64,000 nt of DNA from Vanilla planifolia (lineage: Eukaryota > Streptophyta > Magnoliopsida > Asparagales > Orchidaceae): positions 1,101,487-1,165,486 of the forward strand of contig JAIUJO010000084.1 in NCBI GenBank assembly GCA_023846275.1. The letters run 5' to 3'. Each line of letters starts with the position of its first letter. Position 1 is the stretch's first letter. Made by a program: the position numbers and the translations under genes. The notes under the pieces were generated by a model. That model had not been told where the DNA came from, did not search any database, and was given only the letters and a program-made list of their open reading frames with translations. Positions 39,725 through 52,351 of this stretch are shown in pieces.

Positions 39725-41110
39725 TTCATTATCATTTGTGCTTGTTAATTTTGATAATTCATAGTGATTACATATGAGATCTAATGGAGACAAAACAAAT
39801 GTCAATAAACTTATCTCAAGGGACTCTATCAAATTAAATATTTACTTTGATGTTTCAATCATCTTTATTTTTTATATAGCTTTTGCATGTTTTAGAAGAC
39901 AATAGATTGTACTTGTTTTGATTACCAATAATGTTACACTTAGTGTCTTCAGTATCTTGGAATGTAACTTTCATATAGATTTTAACTAATTTCTCTAAAT
40001 CTTTTGCTTTAGTTTGGTTATTTTACTATATAACTCATAATCTCCTCTTATGCAGTGTTTCCTTCAATTTGATTTGGTTATATTTAATTACTTCAATTAA
40101 TGTAATTTTATCTTTAACATATGTTTACTTACTATTGAATTAACAATTTGCTATTATTTATGCTTTTTAACTATGATAAATCGTAATAATTCAAAACTAG
40201 GTGAGGTCAATGTAAAGATACATCATTAGAGCCATCTTGAATAACCTTATGCAGTTCTATATTTTGAAATGCTTTATTTTCTAGTACTTTGCCATGCTTT
40301 ACATCACATTAAGGATTTTATATCACATAGCTTCCATGTGATACATCTCAGGTTTAACATATATTTACTTAGTATTAAAGTGATAATTTTGTTATTAATT
40401 TTTTTTATTGACATTAGAAATTCATAATAATTTCAAACGAGGTTCGATTCAGAGGAAACGACGTCATTGGTGAAGTATCGATAATCTGTTTCCAATTAAA
40501 GAAACAATTGAACATTTTTAAATATTTTTTTAGAAGGGTTTTGGCATGCTTTTCAAGACATTTTGACATGTTTAATACTTATGGTTAAGAATGTTATAGT
40601 AAAACTCCTTAGGATCATGTAATGTGACTTTTCCATATAAGTTATCCAATTATTTTTCAATTTTTTGTTGTGTTTGGTTATATTACAATGTACTTCTAAA
40701 TCTCCTATTGTATGAAATTTATGTTCCTTTGTTTTCAATAATTTCATTTCTTCAAGTTATCATTTTTCAACTTTAATGTATATTTACTCAATATTAAAAT
40801 AATAATTTTCTATTATTTAACAATTTAATTGCATAATTATTGGTAATTTCAAATAGGATTTGTTCGAGATGAAAGAAACAACGTTGCATTTATCTCAAGG
40901 AGATTTCCCTAATATAGAGACAATTTATGAGATAATTGGATTCATAAATGATTTTCAATCCTTGATTTCACACACAATCTCTTAAGTATCTCGCTATGAG
41001 ACCATCTTATACAATTTATTTCATTTTTTTAATTTTTTACTTTGATATGTTTATAAGAGATAACTTTTAATTATGTCAATTTGGGTTTGTTATATTTTTC
41101 TTTAATAATA
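39725..41110 (-). repeat. Segmental duplication A, copy 2 (internally deleted)
   Basis: Matches 14.58-16.89 kb, including 'TTTTAGAAGACAATAGATT', 'CTTCCATGTGATACATCTCA', 'TTATGTTCCTTT', 'TTCAAGTTATCATTTTTCA' and 'AATATAGAGACAATTTATG'. The deletion point is near 40.29 kb. Beyond 41.11 kb this copy continues in '-' orientation, whereas copy 1 switches to '+'. Confidence 0.8.
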
Positions 41111-42340
41111 AAAAATTAATTTTCTTTTTATTTGATTTATTTAAATTTTAACATCACAATAATTCTAAATGAGGAGTGATAAAAAAGAACTAAGCATCAT
41201 TGACTCATGTCAATGACTTATATCGAACTATATATTAATTTTTATATTTTTTAAATTCTTTATTTGTGTTTTTTTGGAATTTTTTATGAGATTAATATTT
41301 AATTTTATTTAATGATTGGTAAAGTTATACTTGATTATCATAATATCTTTGAATGCAAAATCCTAGGGTCATTTATTTCATTTATTGAAATGTTTTGCTT
41401 TGATGTTATTATATTACTATGTTACTCTACATCTCATCTTATGTGACCATTACATTTCCCTGATTAAGTTATGTTATATTTCATATATTTTTCTAATTTT
41501 AACTTTAACATATATTTGCTTAATAATTAAATAAAATACTTTTATTATTTATGTTTTAACTATAGTAATTCGTAGTTATTCTTAACATGCTAAGATGGAC
41601 ATGAAACAAACTTCATTGTACTCATCTCGTTCATCTCAATTCATATAAAAATTTATTTTTACAATTTATTCGAAACTTCAAATAGTACTTAATTTTTCTA
41701 TAAAGGGAATTTTCCCCAATCTTTTTAGTATCGTAGAATTCAATTATCTCGGGTAATTTATCTCATTTCATTAAATTTTTACTTTGCTTGGTTATAATAC
41801 TATTTACCACAGGTTCTGCCTATATATGATGTTGACATCATTTTAATTTTGTTATAATATGTCACTTCAATTAATCCAAATTTTTCTAACTTTTACTTAA
41901 TGTTAAAATAATATTTTATTGATATTTTTTTATTATTAAATATTTAATTATCAACAATTTTAAATGATGTTTATTGAGGATAAAAGAAGCATGTTAGACT
42001 TGACTTGAATAACTCTGTGACATTTCAAGGTAATTTATTAGATATTTTGATGCCTACATAACTTGATGATTAAAGATATCATGCTCAATTTTTGTAGTAT
42101 CTTGGAGTACAACATTCTCGTATACTTTGTCTTATTTTTTAAATATTTTCTTTATCAATTTTTAATATTTATAGAAACTTTATTTCATAACTCATGGGAC
42201 TTTTACATCACTTTAATATAATTATCTAACCTTACTTCATTTAAATAATTTTAGCTTCATCATTATTAACTTATCATTAAAAACATAATTTTTTATTATT
42301 TATATTCATTTCTTTTACAATTTCACAATAATTTCAAACA

Positions 42341-44550
42341 AGTTTTGATTGAGAAAAAATAATCTTTATTGGACTCATCTTGATGAGGTCCATCTAAGTA
42401 AAACTCACCTCTATATTTCTAAATATTTTCTTTGTATGTGTTTTGGCAAGGAACGTGATCATTTAATGGTTGATCAAGTTGTCAAGATCTACGATGTTAT
42501 GCTTGACCTTGCTTACCTAATAGAAATGCAACTTTACCTTATAATTTATCTAATTTCTTCTAGTTTTAAGCTTCATTTGGCTATATTACATTGCTTCAAT
42601 TTTATAAATCTATTCTTTAATTTATATATTTTATAAATATTAAAAAAGTTCTTTTTCAAAGAAAGGCTCGATGGAGATGAAAAAATCGTCATTAAACTTG
42701 ACTTCACTGGTGAAATCCAATTAAAGACACATTTAATTTTTTTGGAAATTTTATTTTGAAGTTTTTTGGTATGCTTTATGAGACAACTTGATTTATATCA
42801 TATTTGATAATTGAGGACAATCCACTTGTTCTTTATATGCTTGGAATGTGGCTTTCTCTTTAATTACCATACAAATCTAAATCTTCTTTCATTGCTTGCT
42901 TATAATGTTTTCATTTGTTAATTTGACATTGTTTTAATTAAACTCATTTAAACTTTATTATATATTCACTTAGTATGAAATTAATATTTTTTATGATTTG
43001 TGTTTATTTATTTTGATAATTCATAATAATTCCAAATAAGTTTTGATTTAGAAAGAAATAATTATTGTTAAACCTATCTCCATGAGCTCCATCTAATTAA
43101 ATAATGATTTATATATTTCTAAAATTTTTTTTGAGAGTTTTTGTAATGAATGCAAAAGTTTAATTTTTTATCAAGTTGTTAATATAGGATCTCATTTGCA
43201 TAATTGATATGCAACTTTCAATTATAACTTATCTTATTTCTTCTAATTTTATGTTTCATTTAGCTATATTACATTGCTTCAATTTTACAAATCTCTTCTT
43301 TAACTTACATTTTTTTTAAATATTGAAATAGCAATTTTACAAAATGATGTTTGATTGAGATGAAAAAATTCATCATTTAATAGTCATTTAAATATTTTTT
43401 AATATTTCATTTTGTAGAGTTTTTGTATGCATTAGGAGTTGTTTTAATTTATACCATATTAGGTAGTTGAGGACATTACACATGACCTCTTATGTGCTTG
43501 GAATGCAACTTTCTCTTACAGTTTGTTTGATTTCTTGAAATTTTTGACTTTTTTTGGCTATATTACCACTTACATCAAAATCTATTTTCATGTCATGTTT
43601 GTAATATTTTTATTTGCTTATGGTACATCGCTCTAAATAAACTCATTTCAACTTCAATATATATTTACTTAACATTAAAATAAAATTTATTATTTTTAAT
43701 GTTTTTTCATTTAACAATTGGTAGTAATTCCAAATAAGGTTCAAATGCGAAAGAATAATCATTGTTAGACTCATCTTTATGAGATCTATCTATTTAAATA
43801 ATTGCTTTTATATTTCTATATATTTTCTTTTTGATGGTTTTGATTAGAATGAAAAAAATTAATGTTTGTATGGGTTGTTAGTTTAGGATGTTTCTCTTTA
43901 TTTCTTATGCATAATGGAAATGGAACTTTTGCTTATAATTGATCTCATTTCTTCTAGTTTTATGGGTCATTTTGCTATATCACATTACCTTAGTTTTACA
44001 AATCTCTTACTTTAATTTTTTACTTTTTTAAAATATTACGTCATAAGTCTACAAAATGATGTTCAATCAAGGTGAAAAAATCATCATTCAACTCACCTTA
44101 ACGAGTTATATCAAATTAAATAATCATTTAAATATTTTTAGATATTTTTCTTTGTAGAATTTTTTAATTGTACCATGTTTGATAACTGAGGTTGTTACAC
44201 AAGATCTTTTATGTTCTTATAATTTATCTTAGAATACATCTGTCAGTCTAGGATGTTACAAAATCTCATTTGCATAATGGAAATAAAAATTTCACTGATA
44301 ATTTTTTGTGTTTCTTCTAAAGCTTCATTTGGCTATATTACATTTCTTCAATTTCATAAATCTATTCTTCAATTTATATATTTTCTAAATAAGAAAATAG
44401 TAATTTTGGAGAACAAGGTTTTATCGAGATGAAAAAGTAATCGTTGGACTTGAGTTGATGAGTTATATCCAACTAAGTTTTCATATAAAAGTTTTTAGAT
44501 ATCTTACTTTGTATAGTTTTCTTATGCTTTTTGAAAATTTTTAATTGTAC
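42341..44550 (-). repeat. 698-bp dimeric higher-order repeat
   Basis: Two monomer types (A and B) alternate. The A-type start falls at 42341, 43039 and 43737, exactly 698 bp apart each time. A-type units share 'TTGCATAATGGAAAT'-like text and 'TTCTTCTAGTTTTA.G.TTCAT'. B-type units share 'GATGTTTGATTGAGATGAAA'-like text and 'CTTTTATGTGCTTGGAATGC'. The third pair is truncated near 44.2 kb, where a partial A unit and another B unit follow. Both units are shorter than the 410-bp standard. Confidence 0.8.
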
Positions 44551-44855
44551 CATATTTGCCATTCAAAAGAGTATGGTATCTTGGAATACAACCATTGTTT
44601 ATAATTCATATCATTTCTTCAAATGATTTTCTTTGATTTGGTTATATTGTTATGATGCTCTAATTCTCCTCTTTTGAGACTTTGGCTTAATTTGTTTTGG
44701 ATATATTGTATTACTTCTACTTATCTCATCAACTTTTATTTATATTTAGTAAGAATTTAAGAAATAATTTACTATTATTAACTTTTAATTTGTAGTTTTT
44801 TTCTAAACGATGTATAATGAAGAAAAAATAAACATCAATGGACTCATCTAAATTG

Positions 44856-44873
44856 TATATATATATATATATT
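44856..44873. repeat. TA microsatellite
   Basis: About nine TA units within a '-' monomer, at the position normally holding the AATTAAATATT tract. Confidence 0.85.
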
Positions 44874-47800
44874 TGTCAAATATTTTAATTTTTTATTTTC
44901 TTGAATTTTTGCTCATTTTATAAGTCATTTCAAAACTAATCTAATTGGATGATTGATGACGTTATACTCTTCTTAGAATCTCGGAATGCATCTTTCTTGT
45001 ACACCTTTTCTCGTTTACGCAAATGTTTTGTGAAGAATTGGTTATTTTACCTTCAAGCTCTTATTCGCCTCTCATGTGAAGTTTACATCTTTTAGTTTTA
45101 GCTATATTACATTATTTCAAATTAGATGATTTCAACTTCCATATTTTTTACTTATTACTAAAATAATAATTCAACATTTTTTCTTATTAAATTTTGTACT
45201 CCATAGTATTTCAAAACAAAGTCTAATTAACATTAAAAAACTACAGTTGAACTCATCTCAAACAAATCAATTCTTTAAAAATATTCATTTATCCATTTTT
45301 AAATATTTTGTTTACTAAGCTTTTGCACTTTTTACTTGTCTTTTTTATTCATAAAATATTTCATGATTGGAAATGTTGCCCTCAATCTCCTTACTACCTT
45401 TTAATGCAACTTTCTCAAGTAATTTACCTTATTTCATCAAATGTTTTGCTTTGATTTTATATATTACAATAAAATTCTAGTTCTGCTCTCATGTGTCTTT
45501 TACATCAAATTCATTTAATCATATTACATTACTTTAATTCTAAAGAAAGTCTATTTGATACAAAATAAATATTGGGAAACTCATCTTATCAAGTTTTATT
45601 AATTTAAATATTTATTTTTTATATTTTTAGAATTTTATTTTTTATGTTTTTTGGCTAACTTTATTAGACATTTGGATTCATACATGGCTTGGTAATCGAA
45701 GATGTTGCACTCGATCTTATTATCTTGAAATATATTTTTCCAATACAATTTGTCCTGTTTCTTAAATTGTTTTGCATTAAACTTGATATTTTATTACATA
45801 ACTATAGATCTCCTCTTGTGTGGCTTTGGTTTATTTATTTTTCTTTCATATAATAACTTTAGTTTATCACACTCTTGTTTTAATATATATTAACTTTACA
45901 TTAAAAGTATAATATTTTATTATTTATGGTTATTTATTTTTTTCCATTGTAATTCCAACGGAGGTTTGATTGTGAGGAGACAAATGTCACTAGGCAACTA
46001 CGGATGTGCTCTAGTGAATTAAAAATTATTTTTTAAATATTTACATATTTTATTTTCCATTGCTATTGTAGTTTTAGGATGCACTTTGGTTTGTTCTTGA
46101 ATTGATGGTCAAAGATGTTGCTCAATATGTTTTTCATAGTTTGGAATGGCACATTGTTGTCTAATTTGTGTTACTTATTTTACTTTTTTATTTGATTTTG
46201 TCATATAGCTTTGTAACTCAATCTTGTAACATGTGGCCTTTATATGACTTCGATTTTGTTGTAATACTTAGCTTCAATTCATCTTATTCCAACCTTAATA
46301 TTCGCTTAATTTTAAAAATAATAATATGCTATCATTTATACTTATTTTATAAGTTAATTCATTGTATTTCAAAATGAGGTCTGATCAAGGTGAAATGATT
46401 TAATATCTCACACTTCAGCTCCTTATTATCTTGGAGTACAACTTTCCATCTAATTTATCTCAATTCTTTAAATTTTTTGTTTTGAATTTGTTATATTATA
46501 TTGAAACTATAAATTTACTAGTAGTTTACTTTTGTTTCCTTTAGGTTTGTTGAATTACATAGCTTTAACATACTTTTTCAATGGTTAGTGTATATGTACT
46601 TAATATTAAAATAATAATTTGATTGCATTTATTCCTACTTGCAACTATATTTTTTTAATAATTTAGAAAGACATCCAACTGAGACGAAACAAATCTCATT
46701 AGACTCATCTTGACGGGCTCTATTGACCAATTTAATTTAAAATTTCTACTTCTATTTTTCGATGACTTTGTAGTAATCAGAAATGATGTTTGATCGAGTT
46801 TGAACTTATATTAGATGGCTTAACTTCATGAGCTGTAGCCAATTAAATATTAATTTTTTATATTTTCAATATTTTATTTTTTTATGACTTTGCATACTTT
46901 ATATGTAATTTTTGTCTGTGCCTAATTAAAAGATTGAAAATATTACAGTTGACCACCTTAGTATTTTGGAATTAACTTTCTTGCATAATTTATCTCTTTT
47001 TTAAAAATATTTGGTTGTGATTCTATTATATTACGATGAAACTGTAAATATTCTATTATGTGAATTTTGCATCACATTGATTATGTTTTATTACATAATT
47101 TTAAATTAGTTTATTTAAACTTTTATGTACTTTTAATTAATAATTTGATATTATTTTTTATTATTTAATTTTGTAAATAAAAATAATTTGAAACAATGCT
47201 TGATCTCGATGAAATAATTGTGCTTGGACACATATAAGAAAACTCTATCTAATTTAAAAGTCAATTCGAAATTTTTACGTATTTTATTTTCTATGTTAGT
47301 GGCACATTTAACGAACTATTTCAATTCTTATCTAATTTGACGATTGAGGGTACTGCACTCAATCTCTTTTGTATCTCAGATTGGAGCTTTTTCATACAAT
47401 TTATGTCATTTATTTAATTATTTTTCTTATATTATGTCAGATTATGAAACTCTAATTTGCATGTCATATGAACTTTGCATCGTTTTGATTTGGATATATT
47501 ATAGTACTTCAATTTATCTTATTTAAATTTTATATAAACTTAATTAATATTTAAATAATAATTTATTAATATTTACACTTATTAATGTTCATAATTCACA
47601 ATAATTTCAGATGTTGTAATAAGGAGATGAAACAAACGTTTTACTTAACTTTAAATGTTGAATCCACATAAATATTCATTTCTACAATTTTAAAAATTTT
47701 ACTTTTTAGTACTTTGCCACACTTTAAGGGATATTTTGATAAAGACATGTTTTGATTATTGAGGATGCTATAGTTGATCTATTAATATATTAGAATACAA

Positions 47801-49730
47801 CTTTCCCCTATAATTTATCTCATTTCTTAATTTTTTTTTTAATTTTGACATTATGTAACACTAAAACTCCTTTGGTTTGACAATTACATCACCTTGTTTT
47901 TTTTATACTACATTATTTTAATTTGTCTCATTTAGCATTAATGTTTCTTTTCTTAATATTAAAATAATTGTTTAAAATTATTTATACTTATTTACTTTAG
48001 TAAAAAAAAGTAATTCTAAGTGAGGTCAAATTGAGACAAAACAGACATCATTAAACTCGTATTGGCTATCTCTACCCAATTAAATATTCATATATGTTTC
48101 TCGTAATTATTTTACAATCTTTATTTTTGCGTACTTTTTGAGACATCTGGATTTATAATAGATTTAACAATCAGGGTTTTTACACATGATCACCATAGTG
48201 TCTTAGAATGAACCTTCTCAATAAATCTATCTCATTTAGCTAAATGTTTTTTATATCATTATTTTACTGTGCAACTCTAAATTTTCTCTTATGTGGCCTT
48301 TACATGTCTTTTAATTCTTTATGTCATATTGCTTCAAATGTTTATGTCATATTTTTACAACTCTATTCGACTTCTAACTAATTAAATATTTATAATGAAA
48401 AAATGATTATTTTTATTATTTTTTATGAGGCATTTTAATTCATGCTAAATTTGAAATATTTTTACTTTGATTTTGTTATATTATGTTGCTTCATTTTATC
48501 TCATTTAAGCTTCAATTTATATATATTTAAAATATATAATTACTTAATACTTAAATAATAATTTATTCTTATTTATGACTTTTAATTTGGTAATTCATAG
48601 TACACCAAATGAGGACCAATTTCAATAATACAAATATCGTTTGACTAATCTATAAGTGAATTGTACAATTAAATATTCATTTTAATATTTTAAAATATTT
48701 TATTTTCTATAATTTTTGTTGGCTTAATGAGTCATTTTTAATTTGTTATGGGTATTTCAAATAAAAATATTACACTCAGAGTACTTAATATCTTAGAATA
48801 CAACTTTCTTGTGTAATGTATCTTATATTTCCAAGTTTTCTTTTCTTTTGGTTATATTTCTTTCAAGTTATAAATCTCCTCATATCTGATGTTCACATTA
48901 CTCTAGTTTTACAAAATAAAAGAGCTTACACTTATCTAATTAATATAGAAATATATTTTATTTTTTATTTACTCTATTTTATTATGATAATTCAAAATAA
49001 TTCCAAATGAGTTATGTTTGAGAAATGCAAATTTCATTGGACTCATCTCAATGAGTTCTATGTAATTAAATATTTATTTACATATTTTCTTATATTTTAA
49101 TATCTCTTTTTATGGGATGCTTTTTCTAACATTGTAAATAGTATCCAGTTTAATTATTGAGGATCTTACCTCAGATATCCTTAACATTTTAGAGTGCAGC
49201 ATTAATTTTACAACTGATCTAATTTCTTCATTTTTTCCTTCAATTTGATTTTATTACTATGAAACCATAAATCTCCAAGGTTGTCAACTTTACATTATTT
49301 CTTGTTTAGTTACATCAGATTGATTAATTTTTTTATTTTTTGCTTTAATATATATTTATTTAACATTTTATGTTGTGGTAATTCCAAATGACATCCATTC
49401 ATAAAGAAAAAAAAATTTGTTATACTATTCTACATGTGCTTTATTCAATTGAATATTAAGTTCTATATTTTCAAATATTTAATTTTTTATACTTTAGCAT
49501 GCTTTACAGTATGTCTATATTGCCATCTGATTTGAAAATGTGGGATGTTATACTGAATCGCCTTAACATTTAGAATATAACTATCTAATTTAAATTACCT
49601 CATTTTTCCAAATTTTTTTGTCACATTTAGATATGTTACTATGTAAGTCTAAATCTCCTCACTTATCACCTATACATTGCTTTGATTTCTTTGTATTACA
49701 TTACTTGATTTATTATTATTTTAGCTATGA

Positions 49731-49767
49731 TATATATATATATATATATATATATAGATATATATAT
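49731..49767. repeat. TA microsatellite
   Basis: A TA run interrupted by a single G at 49757. It stands where '-' monomers carry TTTAATATATATTTAC, so it probably expanded from that native tract. Confidence 0.88.
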
Positions 49768-52270
49768 TTCAAAATAATAAATTAATATTTTTATGCCTAT
49801 TTGCTTTTGTAATCCATAGTAATTCTAAATGTGGTATGGTTGAGAAGTGATACAAGTCATTGAACTTATACCAATGAGCTTTATTAAATTAGATATTAAT
49901 CTTTGTTATTTTTAATATTTTTATTTTTTTTTGCTACATAATTTTTCATTTTAGGATGTTACAGTCAATATTCATAGTAACATGGAATTCAAGTTTCCAA
50001 TATAATTTATCTCATTTCTTTAATTTTTTTGTTTTTATTTTGTTGTGTTACTATGTGCCCAAAATCATCTGTTGTGTGGCAATTTTTTCTCGTTGGTTAG
50101 GTTATGTTACACTATATAAATCTATAATTTATTATTATTTGTGATTATTTGCTTTTGTGGTACATAGTAATTAAAAAATGATGTCTAATTGAGGCAAAAC
50201 AAAAGTCCTTAGTCTCATCTCAATGACCACTATTCAGTTAAGTATTTGATTAGATATTTCATAAATATGTTATTATCTGGTATTTTGGCATGTTTTTTTA
50301 GAATTTTCATTCGTACTAAATTAGACCATCAAGCATATTACACTTGATCTTCTCTGTATTATAAAATATATATTCAAACATAATTTGTTGTAATTCTTTA
50401 AATCTTTCACTTTTATTTAGCAATATTACTATGTAATACTAAATCACCTCTTCTATGACTTTTAAATTTCTTTGATTTAGTTATATTTTATTTTTTAAAT
50501 TTATCTCATTTAAGCTTTAATTATGACTTTTAATGTTAAATAATAATTTATTATTTGTTATACTTTTCTATTTTGGAAGCACATGGTATTATGCAATGTG
50601 GTCTAATCGAAAGTAAATATCGTTAAACTCATCTAGACATGCTAATCTATCTAATTTACATTTTCTATATTTTTTAAAATTTTTTAAATCTTTTTTGCAT
50701 TCTTTATTAGCGAATTTTGATTATATCCTATTTGATCATTGAGGATGTTACACATTAATCTCCTTACTATCTTAAAATAATTATTTTTTTATGATTTATC
50801 TCTTTTGTTCAAATTTTATTCTTTTGATTTAGTCATATTACTATTCATGTGACTTTTACGTCATTTTGAAAGTGTTATACAAGATTTCTTTATTTTATCT
50901 CATTTCAACATTAATATGCATATTTTATTATTAATAAAATAGTTATTTTTTAATAAAATTTTTTATTTATCATAGCAATTCATAGTAATTCTAACCAAAG
51001 TCTGATTAAGATGAAGTAAACATCATTTGAGTCATCTTGAAGAGCTCTATGCATTTAAGAATCCATTTTTGTAGTTTTAAATATTTTATTTTCCATGATT
51101 TTAGTAGTTTTTTATTCATCTTGATTTATTCAATATTTGATAGTAAAAAATGTTGCACTTTATGTTGTTAATGTCTTGGAAAGTAACTTTCTCATATAAT
51201 TTGTATTGTTTGTTAAATGTTTTTGGTTATATTTCGTTATAACTACAGAGCACCTCTAGTGTTACCATTAGATTGCCTTTGTTTTATAATGTAACATTAC
51301 TTAATTTATCTAATTTTTTTATTTAACATATATTTACTTCACAAAACGTTATTAATTTATTTTTATTTATATTTATTTATGATGATAATAGAAAGAAATT
51401 CAAAGTGAGCTCTCATTTAGATAAAACAAATGTCTACTAAATGTGTTCTATCTAACTAAATACTCAATTGCAATTTTTTAATATTTAATTTTCTTATGTT
51501 TTGACATATTTTGCTTGAAATTTTGAATCATTCTAGATTTAGCGAAAGAGCATATCGTACTTCATCACTTTCATTTCTTGGAGTGCTATTGTCATATGAA
51601 ATTTATCTTATTTTTTTATAATGTTGTTTTTAATGTAGGTATATTATTATAAAACACTAATTCTACACTCCCACAAGCTTTACATTGCTTTTAATATGTT
51701 ACATTATATTTTTTTCAAATTATCTCATATTAGTTTTTATATATATTAACATGAAATTAACAAATAAATTTTATTATTATTTATGATAATTTATTTTTTT
51801 AATTCATAGCAATTCCAAACAAGTTCGAATCGAGATGAAACAGACTTTTGTGAGACTAGTCTGGAATAGATATATCTAATGAAGTATTCAATTTTATATT
51901 TTTAAATATTTTTATATTTTATGATTTTTGTTTACCTTATGAGATATTTTTATTTTATCTTATCTGACAATAAAAAATGCTACACACAATATCCTTAGTA
52001 TCTTTGTTATAACAATTATGGTAATAAGTCATTCTCAAAAAGTTTTATTTTATTTTTATATAATTATGTGTTTCTATGATTTTCCACTAGTGTAACATAT
52101 TTTTATTGGTTCAATGTTTCTCATTTGAACTTTAATATATACTTAAGTAAAATTAAAAAAAATTATTTATTATTCTTTATGGTTATTTACTTTGATAACT
52201 CATAATTATTATAGATGAGGTTTGATTAAGATGAAATAAACTTTATTAGAGTTATCTCGAAGACCTTTAT

Positions 52271-52351
52271 TTAATTAAATATATGTATATATATATATAT
52301 ATATATATGTATTTAGTTAAATATATGTATATATATATATATACACATATA
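52271..52351. repeat. Duplicated TA microsatellite
   Basis: TTAAATATATGTATAT begins at 52275 and again at 52317 (42-bp spacing), each copy followed by a TA run (52286-52308 and from 52328). A tandem duplication copied both the flank and the microsatellite. Confidence 0.88.
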
